Assembly: GCF_001542405.1 (NCBI RefSeq)
Contig: NZ_LNCD01000026.1
Span: forward strand, 1-45,794
Length of the DNA: 45,794 bases
From: Rhizobium altiplani
GTDB lineage: Bacteria; Pseudomonadota; Alphaproteobacteria; Rhizobiales; Rhizobiaceae
Reading direction: 5' to 3'
The position numbers and the translations under genes were made by a program. Below are positions 27,312 through 36,344 of the stretch, piece after piece. How positions within the stretch are numbered: the stretch's first letter is position 1; each line of letters begins with the position of its first letter. The notes beneath the pieces were generated by a model. That model was not told the DNA's origin and did no database searches. It worked only from the letters and a program-made list of their open reading frames with translations.

Positions 27312-27593
27312 TCAGGTATCGTAGCGCCTATCGAGTTCTCTGAGGGCAGACTGAACCTCATCGATCGAAACTGGCTCCGGTGTTCCTGGAACATGACGGA
27401 GGGACGGTTTCGAATCGATCGCGTAAAAGTCCGAAGCCCATGCCGCGAGGATCGTTCGCTTATCGTCGACAGAAAGTGCTGGCGCCCTTACCACATCGAT
27501 TGGCCGTCGAAACAGCAACCCTTGGGGTGCTAGAACTGTTGGCCCGATCGCCATGGCATTGCTGGCAGCCAGTTCCAACATCTTGTTCATCAT
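27312..27593 (-). CDS. small conserved-type protein in hsp20 operon, function unknown
   Basis: 93 residues beginning MMNKMLELAASNAMAIG, with the distinctive ALSVDDKRTILAAWASDFYAI segment and a C-terminal PVSIDEVQSALRELDRRY helix. I recall similar proteins in Rhizobiales, usually called hypothetical, near stress or DUF982 genes. It starts 10 bases after the DUF982 gene and is the third gene behind hsp20, so it is probably co-transcribed and heat-inducible. No membrane segment. Confidence 0.7.
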   Translation of the reverse strand: MMNKMLELAASNAMAIGPTVLAPQGLLFRRPIDVVRAPALSVDDKRTILAAWASDFYAIDSKPSLRHVPGTPEPVSIDEVQSALRELDRRYDT

Positions 27594-27602
27594 CGGTTTA
27601 CC

Positions 27603-27902
27603 TCAGCGTATGTGCGGATCCCTGTCCCGGCGCAGGCGAGACGCAACGAGGACGTTGGTTTCCGGCGCCAGCAGATCGTGCTTTTCAGCAAAGGCGGCAA
27701 ACAGGCCGCGAGCGGTCTCCGCTTCGATTTCACCGCGCAGCGCAGCTCCGCAGGCCTTAAGCGCAACGGAGTGCGCGTTATCTCTGAACGCCTCCGGCCA
27801 CTCGACGAGATGCCTGTAGGCATCCATCGCGCTGCGAACTTCGGCCGGAAAGCCCAGGCCGACCAGAATAGAAACAGGCTCTTTGAACATATCGGGTTTC
27901 AT
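27603..27902 (-). CDS. DUF982-type small protein (hsp20 operon)
   Basis: 99 residues from ATG 27902, preceded by GGAAGGAGAGCGTA. It has the DUF982 layout: a short strand with PVSILVGLGF, then AYRHLVEWPEAFRD, ALKACGAALRG and a final AETARGLFAAFAEKH helix. The function of DUF982 is unknown. It lies between hsp20 and the small gene at 27312, in one minus-strand operon. Three related genes occur at 30169, 31912 and 35507. Confidence 0.75.
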   Translation of the reverse strand: MKPDMFKEPVSILVGLGFPAEVRSAMDAYRHLVEWPEAFRDNAHSVALKACGAALRGEIEAETARGLFAAFAEKHDLLAPETNVLVASRLRRDRDPHIR

Positions 27903-27972
27903 TACGCTCTCCTTCCCAACCCGCGATGTTGACGGGCGCCGCCGCAGCGACGCCCTCCTTGATGGGTTCTGC

Positions 27973-28449
27973 TTAAGCCGCCTTTTGCGCTTCGATCTGC
28001 GCGGGAGAGGCCGACGGCTCAACACCTGAAGCGGTCTCGATGGCGACTTTTCGCGGCTTCATTTCCTCCGGGATCTCACGAACGAGATCCACGGACAGCA
28101 GACCGTTCTTGAGATCCGCTCCGTCCACCCTGACATGGTCGGCCAGCTCGAACCGGTGTTCGAACGGCCGGCCGGCTATGCCGCGATGAAGGTAGGCTTC
28201 GGCAGCCGCCTCCTGCTTCTTGCCGGTCACGGTCAGAAGGTTGGACTGGAATGTTATGTCGAGATCGTCCTGGGCGAAACCTGCCACCGCTATTGAGATC
28301 CGATAGCTGTCATCGCCAGTCTTGACAATGTCATAGGGCGGCCAGTCGTTGATCGAGCGGGCGCGCTGAGCATTTTCGAGAAGATTGAAGACCCGATCGA
28401 AACCGACGCTGGATCGGAACAGCGGTGCATAGTCGTAGGATGTTGCCAT
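27973..28449 (-). CDS. small heat-shock protein, Hsp20/IbpA type
   Basis: 158 residues from ATG 28449, eight bases after the Shine-Dalgarno AAGGAGG; ATG 28455 is too close to it. The N-terminus MATSYDYAPLFRSSVGFDRV and NDWPPYDIVKTGDDSYRI are typical of rhizobial class A IbpA-like proteins. The alpha-crystallin domain ends with the conserved NGLLSVDLVREIP, followed by an Ala-rich tail. It is an ATP-independent holdase binding unfolding proteins as large oligomers. Expression is expected to be controlled by the ROSE-like leader directly upstream. Confidence 0.95.
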   Translation of the reverse strand: MATSYDYAPLFRSSVGFDRVFNLLENAQRARSINDWPPYDIVKTGDDSYRISIAVAGFAQDDLDITFQSNLLTVTGKKQEAAAEAYLHRGIAGRPFEHRFELADHVRVDGADLKNGLLSVDLVREIPEEMKPRKVAIETASGVEPSASPAQIEAQKAA

Positions 28450-28455
28450 AGCCAT

Positions 28456-28535
28456 ATCCTCCTTGAAGCAACATGGGTACGAAGCGCCGAAAGATAGCGC
28501 TTCCAGCAAGGCCAGCCCTATCCTCAGCGGCTGGC
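28456..28535 (-). ncRNA. ROSE-like RNA thermometer before hsp20
   Basis: Read on the minus strand, the leader folds into successive hairpins: GCCAGCC (28535-28529) with GGGCTGGC (28518-28511), and GAAGCGC (28503-28497) with GCGCTTC (28487-28481). A terminal element follows in which TTGCTT (28470-28465) faces the AAGGAGGAT Shine-Dalgarno (28464-28456). A U-rich UUGCU strand covering the ribosome site is the hallmark of rhizobial ROSE elements, which melt at heat-shock temperature. A degenerate copy precedes the hsp20 relic at 29538. Confidence 0.75.
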
Positions 28536-29109
28536 GGATATCGATTTGGTTTTTGAGAATTTCGGATTCAAGAGCTGCGCTTGAGAAAAATTAGCGTGTT
28601 TCAATCCTGGCGAACCATACAATCGAGCTCATAGCTTGGAGCTATATTCTGTATATCGCGCAAGCCTTCACATAAGGCGGACGCAGATTGCCGCCGTCGG
28701 CCCCACCACGGAATTCAAACCCGACAATCACAGGCACAGAACGACACCGTTGCTCTTCAACGGCACATTCAGCGATCCAGTCGTCAGGCCATCTCTGGTG
28801 CTCCGATGCCGCAGCGATCGAAATCCTCCACGATGGCGACTGTTCACTATCGTACACCCCAGCAAAACCCAGACCGGCGGGATTTGTCCGTATCAGATTA
28901 CGACGTCGTTGTTTCCTCCTCGAGCGGAGTGCCCTAATCGACGACGCGTGGGTTCGGATATATTCGAGAATTGGCCGCCCGCCATTCATCTAGCAACCAT
29001 AGCCAATATTTACGATCTCTATTCTCCGCTGGCCATCAGGCTGTTGATCGATCGCAAAGGCCATATGACAGGACGGGTCGATCACGCCGGGGGCAGTGGC
29101 CAGTAAACG
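28536..29109. other. gene-less stretch upstream of hsp20
   Basis: About 570 bases. It should contain the hsp20 promoter on the minus strand, near 28560-28640, where the sequence is AT-rich, but no clear RpoH box was assigned. Longer open frames here show no family likeness and no ribosome-binding site. Confidence 0.45.
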
Positions 29110-29334
29110 CTATTCATCCTGCTCTTCCTCGTCGGCGGACAGCAGATCAACGAGCACAGCAACCCTCCCCGTCGCCAGACGCCGGCCTTCACCCAACAAG
29201 GCTTCGTCATTGCTGGCCCACGCAAATGCCTCGGCAAGTTCAGCCTGCGTAGCGCCTGTCGCGATGATCTCGGCCACCAGCGTTTCGTCGACAGGTCCAA
29301 GGACGGCAATGACGTCGTCCGAAGTCATTGTCAT
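29110..29334 (-). CDS. small acidic conserved-type protein, function unknown
   Basis: 74 residues from ATG 29334, preceded by GGAGGAACTGGCT. Pattern: MTMTSDDVIAVLGPVDETL, then AEIIATGATQAELAEAFAWA, and an acidic C-terminus ending EEEQDE. I recall similar small proteins in alphaproteobacteria next to stress genes, but no function. No cysteines and no membrane segment; mostly helical. Transcribed alone on the minus strand with no close neighbour. Confidence 0.7.
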   Translation of the reverse strand: MTMTSDDVIAVLGPVDETLVAEIIATGATQAELAEAFAWASNDEALLGEGRRLATGRVAVLVDLLSADEEEQDE

Positions 29335-29512
29335 AGCCAGTTCCTCCTCCCTCTACCTCGGCCCAAATATGGTGGCGCCTCAAAAAAATTCAATTTTTTC
29401 ACCGAGAAAATCCACTCTCCTTGAAACATTAACTCACTGAATTATTTTAATATTAGTTGATTTTTCGATGGGATCGACACAAGTCCAGGAGACGCCGGCC
29501 GCCGTCGCCTCG

Positions 29513-29657
29513 TATCCATGTTGCCTATAAGTAGGATATGGCTATGAGGACGAACCTCGATTTCTCACCCTTATTCCGGTCGAGCATCGGAATGTTGAAC
29601 GCGGCGGGGCTAATCGAAGCGAAGGCGGCAAACTTGGTGTTCGGCCATAGGCCGTAG
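29513..29657 (+). pseudogene. relic of a second hsp20 with decayed ROSE leader
   Basis: ATG 29538 opens MAMRTNLDFSPLFRSSIG, clearly related to the intact Hsp20 start (MATSYDYAPLFRSSVG), but then runs into MLNAAGLIEAK and stops at TAG 29655 after 39 residues; no alpha-crystallin domain follows. The bases before it (CATGTTGCCTATAAGTAGG) align with the terminal ROSE segment of the intact gene (CATGTTGCTTCAAGGAGG), now with a damaged Shine-Dalgarno. It is the 5' end of a duplicated, decayed heat-shock gene on the opposite strand. Confidence 0.7.
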
Positions 29658-30168
29658 TCACTCCAGGAGGCCTCGCTTCTCAGCCGGGACGGTAGCCACG
29701 TGAGCGAACGCAACTTCTTCCTGGTCCCCAAGATTCTCGAATGAGCGCCGGCCACCTCGGGCTTCGGAGAACTTAGCATCGGCTGCGACTCGGCGTCGCG
29801 CGATCCTGATTGCCTCTGCCAGGTGCGCAAGCGGCAACCTTCCAATACGGCACTCCCGAGTGCTACATGGCCGCTGAGCTGTCAATCAGCTTTGAGCCCA
29901 TCTACCTACGCGCCCAATTAGCTTAGCGGGTCGCCGGCGTGAGTTGTCGCGTCCGACACAGTTCTGGGGGAGATCGTCGAGGCGGTGAAAGGACACCCCC
30001 GCGCCTCCGCTGTCATTGTGTATGGAAGGGATGAGGTGACGATCTGTTCGCTCGGATGGTCAGTCGGCGTCGACGATGTGGCAGGTTTGAGGTCTTGAAA
30101 TTCACTCTGTCGGCTCCGATATTTTCCCTACTTCTTTTCATCCGGTTTGAATGCGAAAGGAGGACATC
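29658..30168. other. gene-less stretch before the DUF982 gene at 30.2 kb
   Basis: About 510 bases with no convincing frame on either strand. It lies between the hsp20 relic and an intact DUF982 gene, in a part of the window where relics are dense, so it probably contains further unrecognisable decay. Confidence 0.4.
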
Positions 30169-30471
30169 ATGCTTCCCCCGGAATTGGTTTGGATGACGCC
30201 CGTCGCCGTCCGCATAGAGGATGGGGGCTCCCAGGTCTTCGCTTCTGTCAACGACGCGCTCGACTTTCTGGAAGGGGATTGGGCCATATATCGAGGCCGA
30301 AATTACAATCGGGCGGTTCAAACGTGCCGCCGTGCTCTAAACCGAATGACGCCAGTCACCCTCGCGCGCGAAGCGTTCATTGACGCCTGCCGCGATGCGG
30401 GATTGTCAACGGGCGCAGATGGACCGCTCGGGACAAAGACCGGCGTTGGCGGTCAACACTCGCTTGCCTAG
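30169..30471 (+). CDS. DUF982-type small protein
   Basis: 100 residues from ATG 30169, preceded by AAAGGAGGACATC; the upstream ATG 30151 overlaps this ribosome-binding site. DUF982 layout: ELVWMTPVAVRIEDGGSQV, then NDALDFLEGDWAIYRG, TCRRALNRMTPVTLAREAFI and DACRDAGL. Function unknown. Nearly the same layout is seen in the product at 31912, 1.7 kb away, with a Tn3 fragment and an SPW gene between them. Confidence 0.85.
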   Translation: MLPPELVWMTPVAVRIEDGGSQVFASVNDALDFLEGDWAIYRGRNYNRAVQTCRRALNRMTPVTLAREAFIDACRDAGLSTGADGPLGTKTGVGGQHSLA

Positions 30472-30560
30472 AATGGCTGGGTTGGGGCACCTCTTCGTGC
30501 CTCAACCTTCGAACGTTCGCTGCGCGGGGCACCTTAGGCAATTCGGCTGCATTATGTTTA

Positions 30561-30800
30561 CGCTGCCTTGATCTCCTGTGGCTGGCCACCGCGATCACGA
30601 GGCGCACCGTTGCGCTATCGACGATCCTGGTCGTCAGCTTATCGAAATCCAGCCCCCTTGCCGAAGCGCTGGGCGAACTCGGCCGCATTGAGCCCACCAG
30701 GTTGATAATCGCATGGAATACAAAACCGTCGTTGCGTCGGCGCTGTCCGGCTGCGCCCAACGCGAGCCGGTATAGCGATACGCGGATTGGGTCCAGGTCA
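30561..30800 (+). mobile_element. Tn3-family transposase (TnpA) fragment
   Basis: A single frame reads DLLWLATAITRRTVALSTIL, then SSPLAEALGELGRIEPTRLI and PSLRRRCPAAPNA. This matches the TnpA C-terminal region, where the pattern LRLA-SI--GTV--S-(L), PL--AL-E-GRIE-T and LRRR---LN is conserved. No start, no upstream TnpA and no terminal inverted repeat were found, and the likeness fades past about 30800. It is a relic showing that a Tn3-type element once inserted here. Confidence 0.65.
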
Positions 30801-30982
30801 AATTGCGAGCTTTCAGCTCCTTGCACGTCCCTGGCTATCATAACCCTAATCATGTCGATCACTTGCCTATTTTGTTCGTTGACCTCCTCATACCCAAGCT
30901 GCGGCGGTGTTCAATTGCGCTCAGGCAACCACCGCCGAATTCCTATACCGACGGTTCGAGCCGTTGACTTGCGGCGGCAACT

Positions 30983-31348
30983 TCATTGATGCGGTCTCGT
31001 GATCCATCTGCCACCTAAGCATACAAGGGAGACAAGAATCGCTATGGCCCCTGCCGCGAGATGTGAGGTGGCAGGGTCAGCGTTGTTCGAAAAGTCCAGG
31101 AGCCATGGCGCTGCGAAGATCCAGACGCCGATCGACAGACATGCCAGATTTAGCTTTGGCCAGATGTCCGTTGCAGCAGCGACGGCGAGAACCGTCAATG
31201 CCAGCCCACCGATCCATGCGTTGATTGATGCGAGCAAAGACCCTTCGTAGCTCAGCACCCACGGGCTGACAAACAATACCGCTCCTGCGACGGCATTCAC
31301 CGTGTTGAGTTTTGCTAAAAGAGAAACCCGTTCTTCGACCTTCCACAT
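30983..31348 (-). CDS. SPW-repeat membrane protein
   Basis: 121 residues from ATG 31348 (MWKVEERVSLLAKLN); upstream in-frame codons look non-coding. Two SPW-type repeats are clear, AVLFVSPWVLSYEG and WIFAAPWLLDF, within four hydrophobic helices. SPW proteins are small inner-membrane proteins of unknown function, frequent in rhizobia. No operon partner on this strand. The C-terminus is basic (RWITRPHQ), consistent with a cytoplasmic tail. Confidence 0.8.
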   Translation of the reverse strand: MWKVEERVSLLAKLNTVNAVAGAVLFVSPWVLSYEGSLLASINAWIGGLALTVLAVAAATDIWPKLNLACLSIGVWIFAAPWLLDFSNNADPATSHLAAGAIAILVSLVCLGGRWITRPHQ

Positions 31349-31911
31349 CCTGAGACCTTTCGACCTGACTATGGCGCGAGAAGATCTGGTGTGGCGGGTT
31401 TCCCAAGACAAGACGGCGGCTGACATCGAGTCTGTAAGATCGCGTGTATGATTTGAACTATGTGCCACTCCTTCCGCCGACCGCTCCAAACATCCATAGA
31501 CATCCTATCTCGGCAAGGCTGCCGGGGGGCTCGGGTGCATCGGAACGCCTCGCGGCGAGGAGAGGCTGTCTGATTCCATACGAAAGCTGGTCATGGATCC
31601 TATCGCTCTGCTGCCGCGCCATGCCCCTTCGAGCCGTTAGCCGAAAGCTCTCCGGAGATCTGTCGCCGAATGCGGTGGCCGCCTTTCTGAAGTCGTCGAC
31701 CAGCCGGATCTGCATGCGGGCGTAATCGGCCTCGGAGCCACATCGCCTGCCGAAGTCCGAGGCATTGCGCTGAGGGGCTGGCTCTCCGAGACCCCCGCGG
31801 CGTATAGGTGGTCTTGAACCGCCTGATAGCGCCCACCCGCTAGCCCTTGCACGCGCCCGTCTCCAATCCTAAATTTTTGTTATTTGTCGTTGGTAGGAAA
31901 AGGAGGAAAAA
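31349..31911. other. gene-less stretch between SPW and DUF982 genes
   Basis: About 560 bases. Some minus-strand segments near 31640-31850 look protein-like (for example RYQAVQDHLYAAGVSES) but in shifting frames, suggesting a decayed gene I cannot name. The last 40 bases are AT-rich and lead into a strong ribosome-binding site for the next gene. Confidence 0.4.
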
Positions 31912-32217
31912 ATGCCGACGTCAGATATCCTTTGGAGTAGTCCCGTAAATGTTCGGCTTCCGAATGGTACTGAGAAGTCGTTCCAAAGTATCCACGACAC
32001 CTTGGACTTTCTTGAAAACGAATGGCCCAAGGTACACGGTGCGTATCACGACGCAGCAGTAGCGAGCTGCCGAAATGCCCTCGGGCGACAAACTCCTCCC
32101 GCGGTCAGCAAAGAGCTCTTCCTCGCGGCATGCCTGGAGGCAGGCCTTGCGGTTCGAGGCGGTAGCAGGCGAGCGAGCGGCCAACGCTTATCAGAAACCC
32201 CTCACCGACATTTCTGA
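31912..32217 (+). CDS. DUF982-type small protein
   Basis: 101 residues from ATG 31912, preceded by AAGGAGGAAAAA. DUF982 features: DILWSSPVNVRLPNGTEKS, HDTLDFLENEWPKVHG, then SCRNALGRQTPPAVSKELFL and AACLEAGL. The last 25 residues are basic and poorly conserved. A terminator hairpin follows at 32302. Next on the same strand is a protein of the GroEL-linked small family, so chaperone context again accompanies DUF982. Confidence 0.85.
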   Translation: MPTSDILWSSPVNVRLPNGTEKSFQSIHDTLDFLENEWPKVHGAYHDAAVASCRNALGRQTPPAVSKELFLAACLEAGLAVRGGSRRASGQRLSETPHRHF

Positions 32218-32301
32218 ATCCGACAAAGCTGGAACAAATACCGGCAACCGCACTTTCGGCCAGAGGCCATTCGCCTCGACCTTTCATAAGTCCAAATGCG
32301 T

Positions 32302-32322
32302 GCCCCGCTGTTCTCGCGGGGC
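32302..32322 (+). terminator. terminator-like hairpin after the DUF982 gene
   Basis: GCCCCGC (32302-32308), a 7-base loop, GCGGGGC (32316-32322), then CTTTT. The same stem occurs at 32679-32699, behind the next gene. Confidence 0.75.
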
Positions 32323-32368
32323 CTTTTGGGCGATGGCAACAGAGATGTTCTTCATGGAGGATGTTGTG

Positions 32369-32614
32369 ATGTCTCGAAAACACTTCAGTCGCCACGATGA
32401 GCCCCTGAATTCCGACGACTTGCGCAAATGCCAGGCAGTTTTGAATGCGATCTGCGGGGATTTCGGAATAGAACCGGGCTCCGAGGAGGCAGATCGCATA
32501 GCCGCAATTACCATCGAGCTTTATCAACAGGGGGTGCGCGACGTTAGGCACCTGGAGCACATCGTCGATGCCGCGCGCGGCCTCGATCTCCGCGCACGTG
32601 GAACCAAGGCGTAG
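32369..32614 (+). CDS. small GroEL-linked-family protein, copy 2, function unknown
   Basis: 81 residues from ATG 32369, preceded by GGAGGATGTTGTG. The core LNSDDLRKCQAVLNAICGDFG, then SEEADRIAAITIELYQQGVRD, resembles the small proteins behind both groEL genes: acidic-L-KCQ/RLC, VL/VVK-I, then A--LF/LYQQG-R. All helical, soluble. It lies about 330 bases upstream of the second groESL CIRCE, with its own terminator, so it is not in the operon but next to it. Function unknown. Confidence 0.7.
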   Translation: MSRKHFSRHDEPLNSDDLRKCQAVLNAICGDFGIEPGSEEADRIAAITIELYQQGVRDVRHLEHIVDAARGLDLRARGTKA

Positions 32615-32939
32615 CTTACCGCGTTTTGAGCTTCGCTCACGGCTTTCGGGGCGTGACCACTTAAGGAGCCCTGACCTTGCCCCGCCGAACACGCGGGGCT
32701 CTTTTCCACACCGACATCCGGAGTTTAGCACGCTCGCATGACCGTCATAGGTGTGAGGAAGCATCGGCGGTTGAATTCAACCTGGCCGGTTGGTCGCGAT
32801 CCGATCTGACGCTCCAGATCCGATGACAATCGCATGCTTCGTCTCCGTTTCGTAACAGTCTGAAGGTGGCGCAATTTTTTGCCGCCATCAACGAATTTTT
32901 GAATGCCCAAGGCCAGGGTTCTTGTTTCTTTCCAGCATG
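32615..32939. other. intergenic region upstream of the second groESL operon
   Basis: 325 bases containing the hairpin at 32679-32699. The rest shows nothing recognisable; it ends directly at the CIRCE element. Confidence 0.5.
32679..32699 (+). terminator. rho-independent terminator after small gene copy 2
   Basis: GCCCCGC / GCGGGGC with a 7-base loop followed by TCTTTT. It has the same stem as the hairpin at 32302, suggesting duplicated terminator sequence. Confidence 0.82.
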
Positions 32940-32966
32940 TTAGCACCCGCCGCTGAAGAGTGCTAA
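32940..32966 (+). promoter_or_regulatory. CIRCE element of the second groESL operon
   Basis: TTAGCACCC-N9-GAGTGCTAA, one mismatch from the CIRCE consensus (TTAGCACTC-N9-GAGTGCTAA). Predicted HrcA binding site, 150 bases upstream of groES. Confidence 0.9.
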
Positions 32967-32982
32967 TTTTTTGTTTTGACCT

Positions 32983-33014
32983 CTTGAAATCGAAAAATCG
33001 CAAAACCAGATAAT
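32983..33014 (+). promoter_or_regulatory. probable RpoH-type promoter of the second groESL operon
   Basis: CTTGAAA (32983-32989) starts 17 bases after CIRCE, as in copy 1. CCAGATAAT (33006-33014) fits a -10 region. Joint control by RpoH and HrcA is usual for alphaproteobacterial groESL. Confidence 0.55.
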
Positions 33015-33019
33015 TTCGC

Positions 33020-33072
33020 GCAAAACGCTCGAGCGAGGTTTTGCACCCGCCCGGACTGGTCATCCGGTCCGG
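33020..33072 (+). ncRNA. two-hairpin groESL leader, copy 2
   Basis: Hairpin A: GCAAAAC (33020-33026) with GTTTTGC (33038-33044). Hairpin B: CCGGACTGG (33051-33059), loop TCAT, CCGGTCCGG (33064-33072), nine pairs with one G-U. Same position and order as in copy 1, but hairpin A has different bases in both arms, which is compensatory change. Located between the promoter and the groES ribosome-binding site. Confidence 0.55.
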
Positions 33073-33115
33073 CCAGGGGAACAACGTCATCATTGTTTGT
33101 CCATCGGAGGAAAAC

Positions 33116-33430
33116 ATGTCGTTCCGACCGCTTCATGATCGCATTCTTGTCCGCCGGGTTGAGTCCGAAGAGAAAACCAAGGGCGGAATCATCATCCCCG
33201 ATACCGCCAAGGAAAAACCGCAGGAAGGCGAGGTCATCGCCGTCGGACCCGGCGCGCGCAACGATGCCGGCCAGATCCAGGCGCTCGACGTCAAGGCCGG
33301 TGATCGCATCCTGTTCGGCAAGTGGTCCGGCACCGAGATCAAGATCAACGGCGAGGACCTGCTGATCATGAAAGAAAGCGATGTCATGGGCATCATCGAA
33401 GCCCCGGCAGAGCAGAAGCAAGCCGCCTGA
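33116..33430 (+). CDS. groES: co-chaperonin GroES (Hsp10), intact copy
   Basis: 104 residues, preceded by CGGAGGAAAAC. Starts [19 protein letters not shown]; the mobile-loop segment [18 protein letters not shown] that contacts GroEL is intact, and the product ends EQKQAA. This is the only complete groES in the window; the copy at 18374 has lost one base at the mobile loop. It lies 45 bases upstream of groEL copy 2 in the same operon. It forms the heptameric lid of the chaperonin chamber and presumably serves both GroEL proteins. Confidence 0.97.
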   Translation: MSFRPLHDRILVRRVESEEKTKGGIIIPDTAKEKPQEGEVIAVGPGARNDAGQIQALDVKAGDRILFGKWSGTEIKINGEDLLIMKESDVMGIIEAPAEQKQAA

Positions 33431-33463
33431 AGGCCAATCCATCATTAATTAGCTGCCTATTAA

Positions 33464-35104
<1,641 letters not shown>

Positions 35105-35116
35105 GTGGATCAGCCT

Positions 35117-35137
35117 GGCCCGCCCGTCGGGCGGGCC
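35117..35137 (+). terminator. strong hairpin between groEL-2 and small gene (attenuator or terminator)
   Basis: GGCCCGCCC (35117-35125), 3-base loop, GGGCGGGCC (35129-35137), with only GTT after it. The weak T-tract and the ribosome-binding site 5 bases beyond suggest partial termination or 3'-end protection that sets the groEL-to-small-protein ratio. Confidence 0.6.
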
Positions 35138-35153
35138 GTTCCCGGAGTGAGAA

Positions 35154-35411
35154 ATGAATCCGACGTCTTTCCCAACAAAGGAGGAGGCGCGCTTGTGTGC
35201 GAGTGTCGTCAAGGAAATCTCCCAGACAAGGGGAGTCTCCAAGGACCCGGTCGCTATCGGAAAGTTAACCGTGCTGGTGGCGCAGCTCTTCAACAGCGGG
35301 CTGCGCGAAGGCGATGATCTTTTGTCAGCCGCCATGCGATCATCCGATTTGCAGGGTGACCTGATGCATACAGATACCGGAGTGCGCACGTCGTCAAATA
35401 ACAAAGAATGA
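35154..35411 (+). CDS. small GroEL-linked protein, copy 3, function unknown
   Basis: 85 residues, preceded by GGAGTGAGAA. The core FPTKEEARLCASVVKEISQTRG, then GKLTVLVAQLFNSGLREGDDL and AAMRSS, aligns with the product at 20381-20587 behind groEL copy 1. The extra C-terminal 17 residues are polar. Its conserved position as last gene of both groESL operons points to a function tied to chaperonin expression or heat stress. No signal peptide or membrane helix. Confidence 0.75.
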   Translation: MNPTSFPTKEEARLCASVVKEISQTRGVSKDPVAIGKLTVLVAQLFNSGLREGDDLLSAAMRSSDLQGDLMHTDTGVRTSSNNKE

Positions 35412-35417
35412 AAGGAT

Positions 35418-35434
35418 AGGCCGCCTGGCGGCCT
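35418..35434 (+). terminator. compact hairpin ending the second groESL operon
   Basis: AGGCCGCC-T-GGCGGCCT directly after the small gene's stop. In RNA the inner pairs must open to form a loop, leaving about six G-C-rich pairs. A short T-run appears only later, so termination is likely but imperfect. Confidence 0.5.
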
Positions 35435-35506
35435 CAAACTGGCACTTTTGGAGGCCACCAGCCGCCGAGGTTCACAACCATCAAGCAAACCTGAAAGGAG
35501 GTAACC

Positions 35507-35941
35507 ATGGCACTCGATCTGTTTGACTCACCCCTTTTCGCTCAGAGAAAGTATTTTATGCAGGAAATAACAGGGCTCGATGACGCTTTCGACCTTCTGG
35601 ACGAATGGCCGACGGAGCAGCGCGATCTCTCTTATGAAACGGTACTCAGGGTCTGCCGAGATGCCGCGGCGGGCACCTATCACGTGCGGTTCGAATCTCC
35701 ACCGGTCCACCATCATTTCCGGAGTTTTCGTCGTGCCTGGCCGTTTCGCCGGCGTTTGTGTGCGGCGGATCGAAATCTCTACCGGCACCGTCCGTCATCT
35801 TTAGTAGCCGCTCGCGGCCGGCAGGGAGGATGGAGCGGAATGCTTTGCTTCCTTATAGAAACCGCACTCGACGAAGCAGTAGAAGAAGCAAAGCGTCGCG
35901 GACAACCAGTCCAAATTGGCGCGCCATCGGCAATTCAATAA
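35507..35941 (+). CDS. DUF982-like protein with abnormal C-terminal half
   Basis: 144 residues; AAAGGAGGTAACC gives an excellent ribosome-binding site. Residues 1-60 fit DUF982: LFDSPLFAQRKYFMQEITGL, DAFDLLDEWPTEQRD, then LRVCRDAAAGTYHV. After that the usual final helix is replaced by an Arg-rich stretch (HFRSFRRAWPFRRRL) that looks like out-of-frame DNA. The last 35 residues (LIETALDEAVEEAKRRGQP) look like a real helix again. The gene may therefore contain an insertion, or be a fusion of a DUF982 start with the end of another gene. Confidence 0.6.
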   Translation: MALDLFDSPLFAQRKYFMQEITGLDDAFDLLDEWPTEQRDLSYETVLRVCRDAAAGTYHVRFESPPVHHHFRSFRRAWPFRRRLCAADRNLYRHRPSSLVAARGRQGGWSGMLCFLIETALDEAVEEAKRRGQPVQIGAPSAIQ

Positions 35942-36090
35942 CCCGCTCGGCCTTCGACTCCATCGCCCGAAATCAAGATGTCTGCGATATCGACCGCCGT
36001 ACAGGTGGCGCTTCCAATGATTTGCCACCTGTTTCCGACGTGGCCGAGGGAGCAAGGCAAATCAGCGGATGAGCTTCGGTCGAAACTATC

Positions 36091-36126
36091 CTCCATGAAA
36101 CCCGCGCGATCGCGGGCTTCATGGAG
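36091..36126. terminator. bidirectional terminator between DUF982-like and cold-shock genes
   Basis: CTCCATGAA-A-CCCGCG, loop CGAT, CGCGGG-C-TTCATGGAG: a 15-bp stem with one A-C mismatch between convergent genes, ending 14 bases before the cold-shock stop codon. Confidence 0.75.
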
Positions 36127-36140
36127 CGTCGGCCGATCAA

Positions 36141-36344
36141 TTAGACAACCGAAACGTTCTCAGCCTTGGATTTGCCGGTCTTGCGGTCCTGTCCGACCTC
36201 ATAGCTGACCTTGTCGCCTTCACGCAGAGAACTGCCGCGTACCAATGCGGAGACGTGAACGAAAACGTCCTGGCCGCCGTTGTCGGGAGTGATAAACCCG
36301 AAGCCCTTGTCGTCGTTGAAGAATTTTACCGTTCCAGTCGCCAT
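36141..36344 (-). CDS. cold-shock protein (CspA family)
   Basis: 67 residues: [19 protein letters not shown] with the RNP1 motif KGFGFI, then DVFVHVSAL (RNP2). This is the standard single cold-shock domain, which binds single-stranded RNA and DNA. It lies alone on the minus strand. A second, divergent family member is at 43094. Such proteins act as RNA chaperones in cold or stationary phase. Confidence 0.95.
   Translation of the reverse strand: MATGTVKFFNDDKGFGFITPDNGGQDVFVHVSALVRGSSLREGDKVSYEVGQDRKTGKSKAENVSVV

Noticed and set aside
32302..32699. Repeated GCCCCGC/GCGGGGC hairpins considered as a repeat family or mobile-element ends
   Set aside because: Both follow genes and are succeeded by T-runs, so terminators explain them; no further copies were noticed.
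33041..33115. Upstream extension of the second groES frame
   Set aside because: These codons cover the leader hairpin and the ribosome-binding site; the start at 33116 matches the family's first residue.
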